Counted from the first letter of the stretch, positions 34,247 through 42,355 are shown. The stretch: DNA of 64,000 bases from Psychrobacillus sp032154225 (GCF_032154225.1 NZ_JALDYF010000001.1:620001-684000); one strand, 5' to 3'. Notes: a model not told the origin generated them from the sequence alone. A program made the numbers and translations.

Positions 34247-34750
34247 ATGTCTGAATTACAATTATTAATAAATCAAGTAACAGAAAATGCTTCAGAAGTA
34301 GAAATACAATTACTAACAAATTTTTTAAGAGGAATACAAAATAAACAACAAAACAATGCCCCAACTTATTTGAATGCTACTTTCCAAATGGACACATCAT
34401 TTGAAGACGATAAATGCATTGTTACATTACCTATTACACCATTAACTTACAATAGTTTTAATATCCCACATGGTGGTGTCATTTCAACACTTGCAGACAA
34501 CGCAATGGGCTTTTTAGTGAATAAAGATTTGCATGCAGAAGGGAAAGGTGCGGTTACTACAAACATGACGATTCATTTCGTTAAGGCAGCTACTGAAAAA
34601 ACATTAATCGCAACTGCTACATATTTACATAAAGGCCGTCAAACAATCGTTTTAGAATGTACAGTAACGCAACCTGACGGCAAAAAGATTGCTTATGCAA
34701 CTGGTTCATTTTTTGTTATAACACCGCCAAGCCCAAGCGCTTCAAAATAA
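34247..34750 (+). CDS. PaaI-type hotdog thioesterase
   Basis: A 167-residue hotdog-fold acyl-CoA thioesterase. The motif IPHGGVISTLADNAMGFLV (about 77-95) is the PaaI/YdiI signature, with the catalytic acidic residue in TLADNAMG. The substrate is not deducible. ATG 34247 has TTAGGAG upstream. The last 58 bases overlap the end of the convergent murE-like gene, so each transcript is antisense to the other there. The gene is not part of the B. subtilis ylb order. Confidence 0.88.
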   Translation: MSELQLLINQVTENASEVEIQLLTNFLRGIQNKQQNNAPTYLNATFQMDTSFEDDKCIVTLPITPLTYNSFNIPHGGVISTLADNAMGFLVNKDLHAEGKGAVTTNMTIHFVKAATEKTLIATATYLHKGRQTIVLECTVTQPDGKKIAYATGSFFVITPPSPSASK

Positions 34751-36159
34751 TCGCGTACGACTTCTTGATCAGAAAAAGGGACTGCGAGATCATGTATAAT
34801 TTGTTCTTGCTCATGCCCCTTTCCTGCTATTAAAACGATGTCTCCCTCTGTAGCGATGCTTAAAGCTAATATAATCGCTTGTTTACGGTCCTTTTCGACC
34901 AATACCTTACTTTGTTCCACATATCTTACAATGTCCTCTATAATCGCTTCTGGTGACTCATTTCTTGGGTTATCCGAAGTAACAATTGTTTTCGTTGCAT
35001 ATTTCGTTGCAATTTCCCCCATCTGCCTTCTTTTCTGCTTATCTCGGTTTCCACCGCAGCCAAATACGACATACACATTCTTTTTAGCATATGATTGAAT
35101 AGCTGATATACTAGCTTCTAACGCATCTGGCGTATGTGCATAATCGACTAATACGTTGATTCCTTTATTATTTTTTATTCTTTCTAATCTGCCCTGAGGT
35201 AACTTAACTTCTTTTATTTCTTCTAACGGAATATTGAAAGCATGCATCGTTGCAATTGCTGCCGCTAAATTCATGCCATTATAATAGCCACTATTATTCA
35301 TCTCCACTTGCAATATTCGATCTTTTACTAAAAACTTGTATGCAATCATCTCTTTCGTGTAATCGGCCTTTTCGTAAACAATATCATTGCTTTCACACTG
35401 ACCAAACCGAATGATAGGTAAAGGAGAATCATTCGCTACACTTCGACACCATTCGTCCTCTTGATTAATAATCAGTTTTTTGGAAAGTCGTGTTAGCAGC
35501 TGTTTCGATTTTTTATAAGGCTTTTCCCCACCATGAAACTCCAAATGATCTTTTCCTATATTTAAAAACACACCTACATCTACTGGATAATTGCCTAGTC
35601 GTTCCTCCAGCAAACCTTGAGAAGAAGCTTCTAGCACGATGTATTCAACTTGATGCACTGCACAATACGTCACGACTTGCATAAAATCGAAAAATGGTAG
35701 CGTCGTATTTTTGCGCAAAAACAAGTCTAACTTCTTCCCGTTTACATACACTCCTAGCGTGCCAATCATACAAACCGATTTGTTTTGTTGCATCAATAAC
35801 TGGGCGATAAAAGAAGTCACCGTTGTTTTTCCATTCGTTCCTGTCACACCAACTACTTTCATATTACTTCCATACCTGTTATAGACATTTGTAGATATTC
35901 TTTTCATGAAAAGGCGCATATCTGTCGGAATAATAATTTGAGGTATAAAACAATCAGCAATAAACTTTTCGCTTACAACAGCGATTGCCCCTTTTTGAAT
36001 TGCCTCCGCTACAAAAAGTCGATTACTCGTTTGGCAAACAAAAATATCCCCTTCTTTTATTTGTTTGGAATGATCAATGCATCTAGTTAAAATGACATGT
36101 TCGATATTTCCTACAACCTTGTACTGCAATCCTTTTAAAAGCTCTTTTAAAGGATAAAT
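34693..36159 (-). CDS. MurE-like ligase with meso-DAP-type motif, outside the dcw cluster
   Basis: A Mur ligase of the MurE branch, which adds the third stem-peptide residue to UDP-MurNAc-L-Ala-D-Glu. From the TTG at 36129 the ATP loop GTNGKTT is at 97-103, DYAHTPDALE at 329-338, DNPRNESP at 386-393 and GKGHE at 436-440. DNPR is the meso-diaminopimelate selectivity motif, while lysine enzymes have other residues there. Some positions depart from the norm (EASSQGL for EVSSHAL, NTTLP for NTTP). The frame extends to an ATT at 36159, 6 bases after GGGAGGG, restoring the expected KELLKG start, so I use that. I infer a role in spore cortex DAP peptidoglycan. It could also be the only MurE. Confidence 0.8.
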   Translation of the reverse strand: MYPLKELLKGLQYKVVGNIEHVILTRCIDHSKQIKEGDIFVCQTSNRLFVAEAIQKGAIAVVSEKFIADCFIPQIIIPTDMRLFMKRISTNVYNRYGSNMKVVGVTGTNGKTTVTSFIAQLLMQQNKSVCMIGTLGVYVNGKKLDLFLRKNTTLPFFDFMQVVTYCAVHQVEYIVLEASSQGLLEERLGNYPVDVGVFLNIGKDHLEFHGGEKPYKKSKQLLTRLSKKLIINQEDEWCRSVANDSPLPIIRFGQCESNDIVYEKADYTKEMIAYKFLVKDRILQVEMNNSGYYNGMNLAAAIATMHAFNIPLEEIKEVKLPQGRLERIKNNKGINVLVDYAHTPDALEASISAIQSYAKKNVYVVFGCGGNRDKQKRRQMGEIATKYATKTIVTSDNPRNESPEAIIEDIVRYVEQSKVLVEKDRKQAIILALSIATEGDIVLIAGKGHEQEQIIHDLAVPFSDQEVVRDYFEALGLGGVITKNEPVA

Positions 36160-36171
36160 AGTTATCCCTCC

Positions 36172-36249
36172 CTACACCATTCTCATACTTCCGCATACAG
36201 TAAAACGAATTCCTTTTATCGTATGAACGGAGTGTTTGAAATGTCACGA
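36172..36249. promoter_or_regulatory. Overlapping divergent sigma-K-like promoters
   Basis: Plus strand: CACC (36175-36178) and CATACAGTA (36194-36202). Minus strand: GACA followed 16 bp later by CATACGATA (36225-36217). Both -10 elements match the sigma-K pattern CATAnnnTA, with AC at about the right distance; they also resemble sigma-E. The two transcripts would overlap at their 5' ends. Confidence 0.4.
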
Positions 36250-36270
36250 GCAAAGTGGATAACGTCATGA
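36241..36270 (+). other. Possible 9-codon leader peptide coupled to the aspartokinase-like gene
   Basis: ATG 36241 lies 8 bases after GGAG and opens MSRAKWITS, whose TGA overlaps the ATG of the next gene as ATGA. That next ATG has only a weak ribosome site, so reinitiation from the leader is plausible. Confidence 0.35.
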
Positions 36271-36998
36271 TTGTACAAAAGTATGGTGGTATCGCCATGC
36301 AGAATCAGCAAAATCGAGAATTAGTAATCGCTAGAATAAGAGCAACTATAAGCAATCGGCAAAAAGTGCTGGTCGTCGTTTCTGCAATGGGAAGAAAAGG
36401 CCAACACTATGCAACAGATACACTTCTAGAGCTAATACCTAATACTACCCAAAGCGTTGAATCTGATTTACTTTCTGCATGTGGAGAATTAATTTCTGCC
36501 TCTATTTTGAGTGCAGAGCTAAAAAATGAAGGGATTCCTGCAACAATTTTATATGGAAAAAACGCAGGGATTATAACGAATGAATCATATGGAAATGCAG
36601 ATATACTGGATGTAGACACAACTAATATCATGAACGCATTCCAAGACTATCCGTGCATCATCGTTCCTGGTTTTCAAGGCTTGTCAGCCCAAGCAAACAC
36701 ATTTACTACTTTAGGTAGAGGTGGAAGTGACTTAACAGCAGTTGTATACGGCCATCATTTAAAAGCAGAGGTTGTGGAATTTTATAAAAATGTACCAGGA
36801 GTTATGACCGCCGATCCTTTCCGAGAGGAATCAGTCAACCTTATTCCGACTTTATCGTACGAAGAATTACAGAAAAAAATAAATGAACCAGTTGAAATCA
36901 TACAAAAAAGAGCAGCAAAATTTGCTGCCCTTCACAAAGTACCCCTCCATATTCGCTCGCTATATGAAGAAACGAACGGAACATTCGTCTATCAATAA
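36267..36998 (+). CDS. DapG-like aspartokinase lacking ACT domains
   Basis: A 243-residue protein equal to the catalytic half of aspartokinase I (DapG), which makes aspartyl phosphate for the lysine/DAP pathway. Matches include VVVSAMGRKGQHYATDTLLEL (about 36-56), LLSACGELISA with the catalytic Glu74, and TLGRGGSDLTAV (148-159). Both C-terminal ACT domains, through which DapG senses meso-DAP, are absent. Deviations are KYGGIAM for KFGGTSV, ADPF for ADPR and EIIQKRAAK for the VIHPRAVE-type segment, so activity is not certain. It diverges from a DAP-type murE. I infer a feedback-insensitive aspartokinase for DAP supply in sporulation. Confidence 0.75.
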   Translation: MIVQKYGGIAMQNQQNRELVIARIRATISNRQKVLVVVSAMGRKGQHYATDTLLELIPNTTQSVESDLLSACGELISASILSAELKNEGIPATILYGKNAGIITNESYGNADILDVDTTNIMNAFQDYPCIIVPGFQGLSAQANTFTTLGRGGSDLTAVVYGHHLKAEVVEFYKNVPGVMTADPFREESVNLIPTLSYEELQKKINEPVEIIQKRAAKFAALHKVPLHIRSLYEETNGTFVYQ

Positions 36999-38075
36999 TT
37001 ACTCTTTTTGCTCTTTCTGAAAAGGTCTTTCGATAAAGTTTTGCGTATAATAATTGCCATATACTCCAACACCTATATGTGAATACCATTTTCCTAATAA
37101 TGTATCCCTGTGATTCTTAGAATTTAGCCAACCATTTACAGCTTCCCCTGCATCTAAGTAAAATGCAGCAGTGTTTCCACCAGCACGCTCAAAAACAACG
37201 GAAGACTCGTTTAATTTATCACTAAATTTAGTAACTTCAAACGTATCATTGATGACAACATTATTTTTAGCCATTTCCTCACTATGAGATCTTGCTATTT
37301 GTTGGATAACGAAATCGGACTCTAGAACACTGAGTCCATGCTTGAAACGGTACACATTTGATATTTCAACTATTTGTCTTTCATTGGCTCTATCTACTGC
37401 GACTTGTAAAGATGAAGTCGGAGTAGTAGTGTCAATCATCGCACCATTATAAAAAATATCATATGGTTTATGTAATAAGAGTGTTTTGGGGTCTGTAAAA
37501 CGAACAGCTTCTAATTGTTTATCTTTCACATCGATGTATAGCATTGCAAATAAATCTTCAAACTGAACTAAAATGCGTTTATTTATATCTTCTTCATTGA
37601 GAGAGAATGTATATGTATTCGAATCAATGGAGATAGTAATTTCAGATTGAATTATTGTAAAACGATAAATATCTTCAATTGACTGGCCAATTTCATACGG
37701 TGTTACATTAGTACCCGTTCCAAATGCGAACACTTGTGTCACAATTCCTTCCGATACACCTACTAGCTGATACGTTGAAAAAGATGAATTATATACCCAC
37801 CATTCATATCCATACATGGAAGGCTCAATTCTAGTAGGTTTTCCTAACATTTCTATCGCTTCAGATGATGGTTGCCCAATTAAAGTTGAGCTACCTGTCT
37901 TTGGTCTTGTAAAAATACTATCCGATTCGACCATTTTCGACACTTCTTCTGGTATAATTTGTCCGGCATTATTAGAGCCTTTCAGTAGTTCATTTTCTTG
38001 AACTGGATTATCTAAATAGATAAATACAACTAGTACGATAGCAACAATCACTAAAATTTTCAACAGATTTTTCAT
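36999..38075 (-). CDS. ylbC: YlbC, CAP-domain secreted protein
   Basis: A 358-residue membrane-anchored protein. An N-terminal hydrophobic anchor (LLKILVIVAIVLVVFIYL) is followed by a CAP-associated N-terminal domain (about 45-190: LIGQPSSEAIEMLGKPTRIEP, YEWWVYN) and a CAP/SCP domain (about 230-350: VYRFKHGLSVLESDFVIQQIARSHSEEMA...HRDTLLGKWYSHIGVGVY). CAP proteins of Bacillus are exported, but the role of YlbC is unknown. ATG 38075 follows GGGGAG. Its stop abuts that of the convergent aspartokinase-like gene. Confidence 0.88.
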   Translation of the reverse strand: MKNLLKILVIVAIVLVVFIYLDNPVQENELLKGSNNAGQIIPEEVSKMVESDSIFTRPKTGSSTLIGQPSSEAIEMLGKPTRIEPSMYGYEWWVYNSSFSTYQLVGVSEGIVTQVFAFGTGTNVTPYEIGQSIEDIYRFTIIQSEITISIDSNTYTFSLNEEDINKRILVQFEDLFAMLYIDVKDKQLEAVRFTDPKTLLLHKPYDIFYNGAMIDTTTPTSSLQVAVDRANERQIVEISNVYRFKHGLSVLESDFVIQQIARSHSEEMAKNNVVINDTFEVTKFSDKLNESSVVFERAGGNTAAFYLDAGEAVNGWLNSKNHRDTLLGKWYSHIGVGVYGNYYTQNFIERPFQKEQKE

Positions 38076-38167
38076 CTTATTTATACTCCCCAATGTTTAC
38101 TCCATTTTCCCTAGTATAACAAGCTTCTATACAAAGACACAATGTTGCCATTGCAACATTTTCGAAT

Positions 38168-38196
38168 TTGAATTAATATTAATAGGAACGTATTCT
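38168..38196 (+). promoter_or_regulatory. Putative sigma-A promoter of yugN
   Basis: TTGAAT, 17 bp, TATTCT. A perfect palindrome AATGTTGC/GCAACATT just upstream (38142-38161) lies between the two divergent genes and could be an operator. Confidence 0.45.
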
Positions 38197-38227
38197 TTGG
38201 TAATTGAACGTGAAGGAGGACAATTCA

Positions 38228-38593
38228 ATGTATTTCGAAAACACAGGTATAGAAAACACTGTCATTGATCTTAATTTATTGGATGATCTTATGAAAAAGC
38301 ACGGTTTAGTCCGCGCTGGCCAATGGGATTATGAACGTGTAACTTATGACAAAAAGTATGACATAAAAGAAGGTATATTCTACCTTCGAGTATTTGGTTT
38401 TACAAAAGACGGTGATGTAGGTGCACATGATGCAAACATCACGTTATTAAAACCAGTTGTTGGTAAACATTACTACCCTCATGGTGTAGAGTATGGTGAT
38501 GGGGAAGTTTTCCCGACTCACTTACAAAAATCATGTGAAAAAACTTTATCTGCATTAAAAGCAGATCTAGCAGCTTTTGAAATTCACGCATAA
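38228..38593 (+). CDS. yugN: YugN-like family protein
   Basis: A 121-residue soluble protein of the YugN-like family, whose function is unknown and which is limited to Bacillales. Conserved parts are MYFENTGIENTVIDL, GQWDYERVTYDKKYD and HYYPHGVEYGDGEVFP. Start ATG 38228 has GGAGG upstream; the frame extends to 38204 through the ribosome site. It has its own promoter and a strong terminator, so it is monocistronic. Confidence 0.85.
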   Translation: MYFENTGIENTVIDLNLLDDLMKKHGLVRAGQWDYERVTYDKKYDIKEGIFYLRVFGFTKDGDVGAHDANITLLKPVVGKHYYPHGVEYGDGEVFPTHLQKSCEKTLSALKADLAAFEIHA

Positions 38594-38604
38594 GTTCACG
38601 TAGG

Positions 38605-38636
38605 AAATGTCAGAGTTTTTTCTCTGACATTTTTTA
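38605..38636 (+). terminator. Terminator of yugN
   Basis: AAATGTCAGAG/CTCTGACATTTTTT right after the stop codon. Confidence 0.85.
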
Positions 38637-38703
38637 TTTATGTTCAAATAGCAGAAAATTGTCTATACTAAATAAAATGATCTAGAAAGGAGTTGCTCTA
38701 TTA

Positions 38704-39765
38704 ATGGCCATAAAAACTTTCTACAAGAAATATATCAAATACATAATTCTTTTACTTCTACTCGTATTAATGGCAATTTTCATTTTACCGGTTTCCGTGC
38801 CAATTATTGTTGCTTTAATTACCGCAATTATTATGGAACCACTCGTAAAGTTGACACAAAAGACGTTTAAATGGTCACGAAAGCTTGCAGTTATAACTAA
38901 TTTTTCATTCTTTCTAATCATTGTTTCTGTTATTTTATACTTTGCGATTACAAAGCTTTTCAATCAGTTAATATACACAACGAAAGTTTTCCCCCACTAT
39001 TTAAATAATATATCCGGTTTCTGGATAGACATTCAAAATAATTTAGTTAAATTTACAGAAGGACTTCCTAAAGAAGTCGTTTCTTCGATTCAAACTAAAA
39101 TAGATTCTACGCTAGCAAGCATGCAAGAATCGTTGCTTAATTTAATTAGCTATTCTAATATTACTTCACTATTCACACATATTCCTAGCTTCCTAGTTAG
39201 CTTCATCGTGTTTATTATTGCATTGTTTTTATTCATGTTAGACTTAGACAACTTACGCATGAAATTTTTTCATTATTTATCTGACAGTACCGCAGAAAAA
39301 GTGCGCTTTATGTCAAACGGCATAAAAAAATCCGTCATTGGATTTATGAAGGCACAAATATTAGCAAGCTTCTTCATCTTAGCTGCTGCTTTAATCGGTT
39401 TATATATAATTACTCCAAAATACGCATTAATAATGTCTCTCGTCATTTGGATAATCGATGTTATACCAATTCTTGGATCAATTATTATACTCGCACCTTG
39501 GTCGCTTTACCATCTACTGACGGGCGACGTTGTTCTAGGAACAAAGCTTGCAATTCTCGGAATTATATTGCTCGTTATTAGAAGAACCATTGAGCCAAAG
39601 CTAATGGGATCACATATGGGAATATCACCACTTGCTGTACTTATAGCGATGTTTGTCGGTGCTAAATTATTTGGCATCCTCGGATTTTTAATCGGACCTC
39701 TCATCGTTATCTTATTTATCACAGCGAAAGAATCAGGCATGATCAAACTGAATTTCAAAATATAA
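38704..39765 (+). CDS. ytvI: AI-2E/YtvI-type membrane protein
   Basis: A 353-residue polytopic protein of the AI-2E transporter (UPF0118) superfamily, closest in pattern to sporulation membrane protein YtvI. Two N-terminal membrane pairs are followed by an extracytoplasmic loop (about 95-160), then five or six helices. The conserved WIIDVIPILGSIIILAPWSLYHL and GAKLFGILGFLIGPLI motifs are present. Substrates of this group vary (some are Na+/H+ antiporters), so no transport function is assigned. ATG 38704 has AAAGGAG upstream. Confidence 0.8.
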   Translation: MAIKTFYKKYIKYIILLLLLVLMAIFILPVSVPIIVALITAIIMEPLVKLTQKTFKWSRKLAVITNFSFFLIIVSVILYFAITKLFNQLIYTTKVFPHYLNNISGFWIDIQNNLVKFTEGLPKEVVSSIQTKIDSTLASMQESLLNLISYSNITSLFTHIPSFLVSFIVFIIALFLFMLDLDNLRMKFFHYLSDSTAEKVRFMSNGIKKSVIGFMKAQILASFFILAAALIGLYIITPKYALIMSLVIWIIDVIPILGSIIILAPWSLYHLLTGDVVLGTKLAILGIILLVIRRTIEPKLMGSHMGISPLAVLIAMFVGAKLFGILGFLIGPLIVILFITAKESGMIKLNFKI

Positions 39766-39782
39766 TAAAACCGTTACAGCGA

Positions 39783-40368
39783 TGCAGTTTCTAGCTCGCT
39801 TCAGGCTTCACATTGGGCTATACGATGAACGATAAAATTTTTAAAGCTTGTTGAAAGTGGCTGTGCCACTTTCAACAAGCTTTTTCGTCGGTCATCGTAT
39901 GGCAACTGTTCGCCTTCCGCTCGCAAGAAACTTCCGTGCCAAGTACTTAAATACTTTTGGTAATTGGAGAAACAAGTCGGTTCTATATACTTTACAGGCC
40001 GCCAAAGATACAATTTTGGCGGCACTTTGTAGGTTTTTACAAAGAGACACTTCTATATTTTTATATAAAGTTGAAAAGTAGATAACAAATTTACTTCATA
40101 CGAAAATTGTCGGTCTATTTCTAGCTTGAAGTATTGATGAACTTTTTTCTCTTCCTCTTACATGAAAGGAGTTAAGTAGAAATAACATGAATAGACTCCC
40201 ATAAGCAGGATGGATCTAGTGCAAAACGGCGACTCCAGCGGAAACAGGACGAGCGGAAAGCGTCCGCTTGTCACGAAATCCACTCCACCCATTCCCATAT
40301 TTCCTTACTCTCCATATGTACCGTAAACCCTGTCTTCATCGAACATTTTTTATATACTTGCCTATTCT
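39783..40368 (+). repeat. Dispersed intergenic repeat, copy C
   Basis: Lies between convergent ytvI-type and ctaM genes. It has the best-paired hairpins: nested stem at 39817-39903 (inner AAGCTTGTTGAAAGTGGC and its exact complement), GCCGCCAAA/TTTTGGCGGC at 39998-40023 and CTTTGTA/TACAAAG at 40025-40044. The T run after the inner stem could terminate the plus-strand gene. The small reading frame is lost (ATA for ATG, internal stop). Confidence 0.85.
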
Positions 40369-40369
40369 A

Positions 40370-40405
40370 AAAAAAAGTACATCAAATTAACTTGATGTAC
40401 TTTTT
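40370..40405 (-). terminator. Terminator of the ctaG-ctaM unit
   Basis: AAAAGTACATCAA/TTGATGTACTTTTT hairpin just past the stop codon at 40410; near-symmetrical. Confidence 0.85.
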
Positions 40406-40409
40406 CTTA

Positions 40410-40871
40410 TTATCCACCTATTATAGCTTTTATAACAGAAGTTGTTTCTCCGCCTTTATAAAATACATAAAGAAGTAAATATACAGCTACTCCAGTAATT
40501 GCAACGAAAAACCAAATCACACTTGTAATAGGTCCAATTTTACGATGCTTAGCTATATTATTTTTATAACCTAAATACAAAGTTACTAGCCCAAATACTG
40601 CACCTGTAGTTGCTAAAGTAATATGGAAAATCAAAAATACTGTGTAATAAATTTTAATATCATCTGGTCCACCAAATGCTGTGTTTCCGATAAATATAGT
40701 ACGAGAAGCATAAATGATAAAAAATGATAATGCAGATATAGCTGCTGCAAACATTGTTTTCTTATGTGCTTCTATTTTTCTTTGCTTTATGAAAACCCAA
40801 CCAATTGCTACTAATACAGCGCTTAATACGATAAAAAAAGTACTTATCGTCGGTAATACAGGTAAACTCAT
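40410..40871 (-). CDS. ctaM: CtaM (DUF420), oxidase assembly membrane protein
   Basis: A 153-residue DUF420 membrane protein with four helices. Family members named CtaM are required for maturation of heme-copper oxidases in Staphylococcus. Histidines lie within or near helices (RKIEAHKKTMFAAA, FLIFHITLATTGAV, KHRKIGPITS), plausible metal or heme ligands. I use ATG 40871 (MSLPVLPT) since AGGAG is 8 bases upstream, rather than the ATG two codons earlier. It follows ctaG by 45 bp, matching its role in oxidase assembly. Confidence 0.88.
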   Translation of the reverse strand: MSLPVLPTISTFFIVLSAVLVAIGWVFIKQRKIEAHKKTMFAAAISALSFFIIYASRTIFIGNTAFGGPDDIKIYYTVFLIFHITLATTGAVFGLVTLYLGYKNNIAKHRKIGPITSVIWFFVAITGVAVYLLLYVFYKGGETTSVIKAIIGG

Positions 40872-40916
40872 TGTCATTTCTCCTCAAACTTGTTTAATTC
40901 GTACGCTAGTACGTTA

Positions 40917-41828
40917 CTAGTGCTTCGCTTGAACTTGTAAATCCGCTAAAGCTTTTGCTGTAATTTCATCTGCATTCTCTTGTTCACTGCGATACCATTT
41001 GAAGAATATCGATCCTAAAAATACTGCATAAATTATTTCTTGAATAATTTTCATCACAATTCCACCTAGCTGCTGATCTGCTAGAGGAGCCATATTCGTA
41101 AATAATTCAGGTCCAGACAAAGAAAGTCCAGATAGTGTACCTATAGGAACACATAATTCCATTGCTTTTAACCATGAATCAGCATTTGTATATGTTGCAT
41201 AAAATGGGTTACTAGAAAAAATAATAAGCGCACATGCAGGTGTTATTAAAATTGCACTAGCAATAATATAACCAATTTTCTTTAAGCCATGTAGTCGTTT
41301 TCCTTCTTCTACAATATCTACAATATTCCACCACATAAATACAGCTGTAACAAACAAGATAAATGTAACAGTTCCGTGAAGTGCTTCATCTAATTTAATA
41401 TAATCAAAAATTAGCGGAATATGATACATCGAGAATAACCCACAAAACACTATTAATGCTATCAATGGACTTGTAACAATCGGAAATATTCTACGTACTA
41501 CTGGAAGTTCAATAACTACTTTCCATACCCACCAAGGAATACCTAACATTAGTACTGGTGGTATTAACAACAGTAAAATTGCCATTTGTACCATATGCAC
41601 AGAAAACATAATATGACCTATTAAGTCAATCGGTGAACCTTTAATAATATATAAAAGGACTAAGCCAATTATAAAATAAGCAGCTTCTTTCTTTTTTAAA
41701 GGCTCTGATACTTTAAAATCTTTACGCCACTTTACGGTAATTAAAAAATATAGAACGGTTATAAAAACTAAGACACCGATCATGACTGGGCTCCATAATG
41801 CTTGAAAACCAAATATACTTAAAGGCAT
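40917..41828 (-). CDS. ctaG: Cytochrome c oxidase assembly factor CtaG
   Basis: A 303-residue polytopic protein of the Caa3_CtaG family needed for assembly of the caa3 oxidase, probably in copper delivery to subunit I. About seven to eight membrane helices are visible, with MFSVHMVQMAILLLLIPPVLMLGIP and FSMYHIPLIFDY as conserved His/Met-bearing segments. ATG 41828 follows AGAGAGG. Unlike B. subtilis, a 570-bp gap with a terminator separates it from ctaF, so it is expressed from its own promoter, followed by ctaM. Confidence 0.93.
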   Translation of the reverse strand: MPLSIFGFQALWSPVMIGVLVFITVLYFLITVKWRKDFKVSEPLKKKEAAYFIIGLVLLYIIKGSPIDLIGHIMFSVHMVQMAILLLLIPPVLMLGIPWWVWKVVIELPVVRRIFPIVTSPLIALIVFCGLFSMYHIPLIFDYIKLDEALHGTVTFILFVTAVFMWWNIVDIVEEGKRLHGLKKIGYIIASAILITPACALIIFSSNPFYATYTNADSWLKAMELCVPIGTLSGLSLSGPELFTNMAPLADQQLGGIVMKIIQEIIYAVFLGSIFFKWYRSEQENADEITAKALADLQVQAKH

Positions 41829-41965
41829 GTATCCTCTCTCCTTTTTGTTTCACTATTCCCATTATAAGACTCATTGCTTACAACTTCAATGAACGAACTA
41901 TGACAAATGTGATTTTCATGTATTTAATCATGCGTGTTGATTAACCATTTTATTCAATTTAGTGG

Positions 41966-42312
41966 TTTCAGCAGGGATTTGCGCTACAGATGCCGCGGGC
42001 ACGGCTTCAATCCAATGGAGCATGTCGAAAGCTGTCAGGCTATCCCTCTATTAAAGCTTTTTCTAACTAAACTTGCTTTTTCCAACTAAATATAATTCAT
42101 TGAGAAATAGAAAATTGATCAGCACATTTTATCGTTAAGCACTATGATTACCAACCTATATAGATAGAGATTTACTTCATGCCTTAGCGCGTCGGGCCGA
42201 AAGAGCCGAAGTATGAGACCCACTTGGGCGCAGCACAAGTTGGCTCATATAAGGTACGGCAAGCGCAAGGCATAGTGGCTATTCACTAAGATGCCCTATT
42301 TAGCGGAAATTC
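41966..42312. repeat. Degenerate GC-rich intergenic repeats between ctaG and ctaF
   Basis: A fragment at about 41966-42036 (GCCGCGGGCACGGCTTCAATC) and a fuller element at about 42180-42312. The latter contains a stem TATGAG..CC.ACTTG/CAAGT.GG.CTCATA that occupies the place of GGTGAG/CTCACC in R2 (19704-19862), with paired bases changed together. I find no gene in 41829-42400. Confidence 0.55.
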
Positions 42313-42355
42313 CCAATAAATAGGATGATCAACAGACGTGATATTTTATAAAAAC

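Noticed and set aside
36083..36298. 71-codon minus-strand frame spanning the murE/dapG gap
   Set aside because: Overlaps the starts of both genes in other frames and has no ribosome site or conservation clue.
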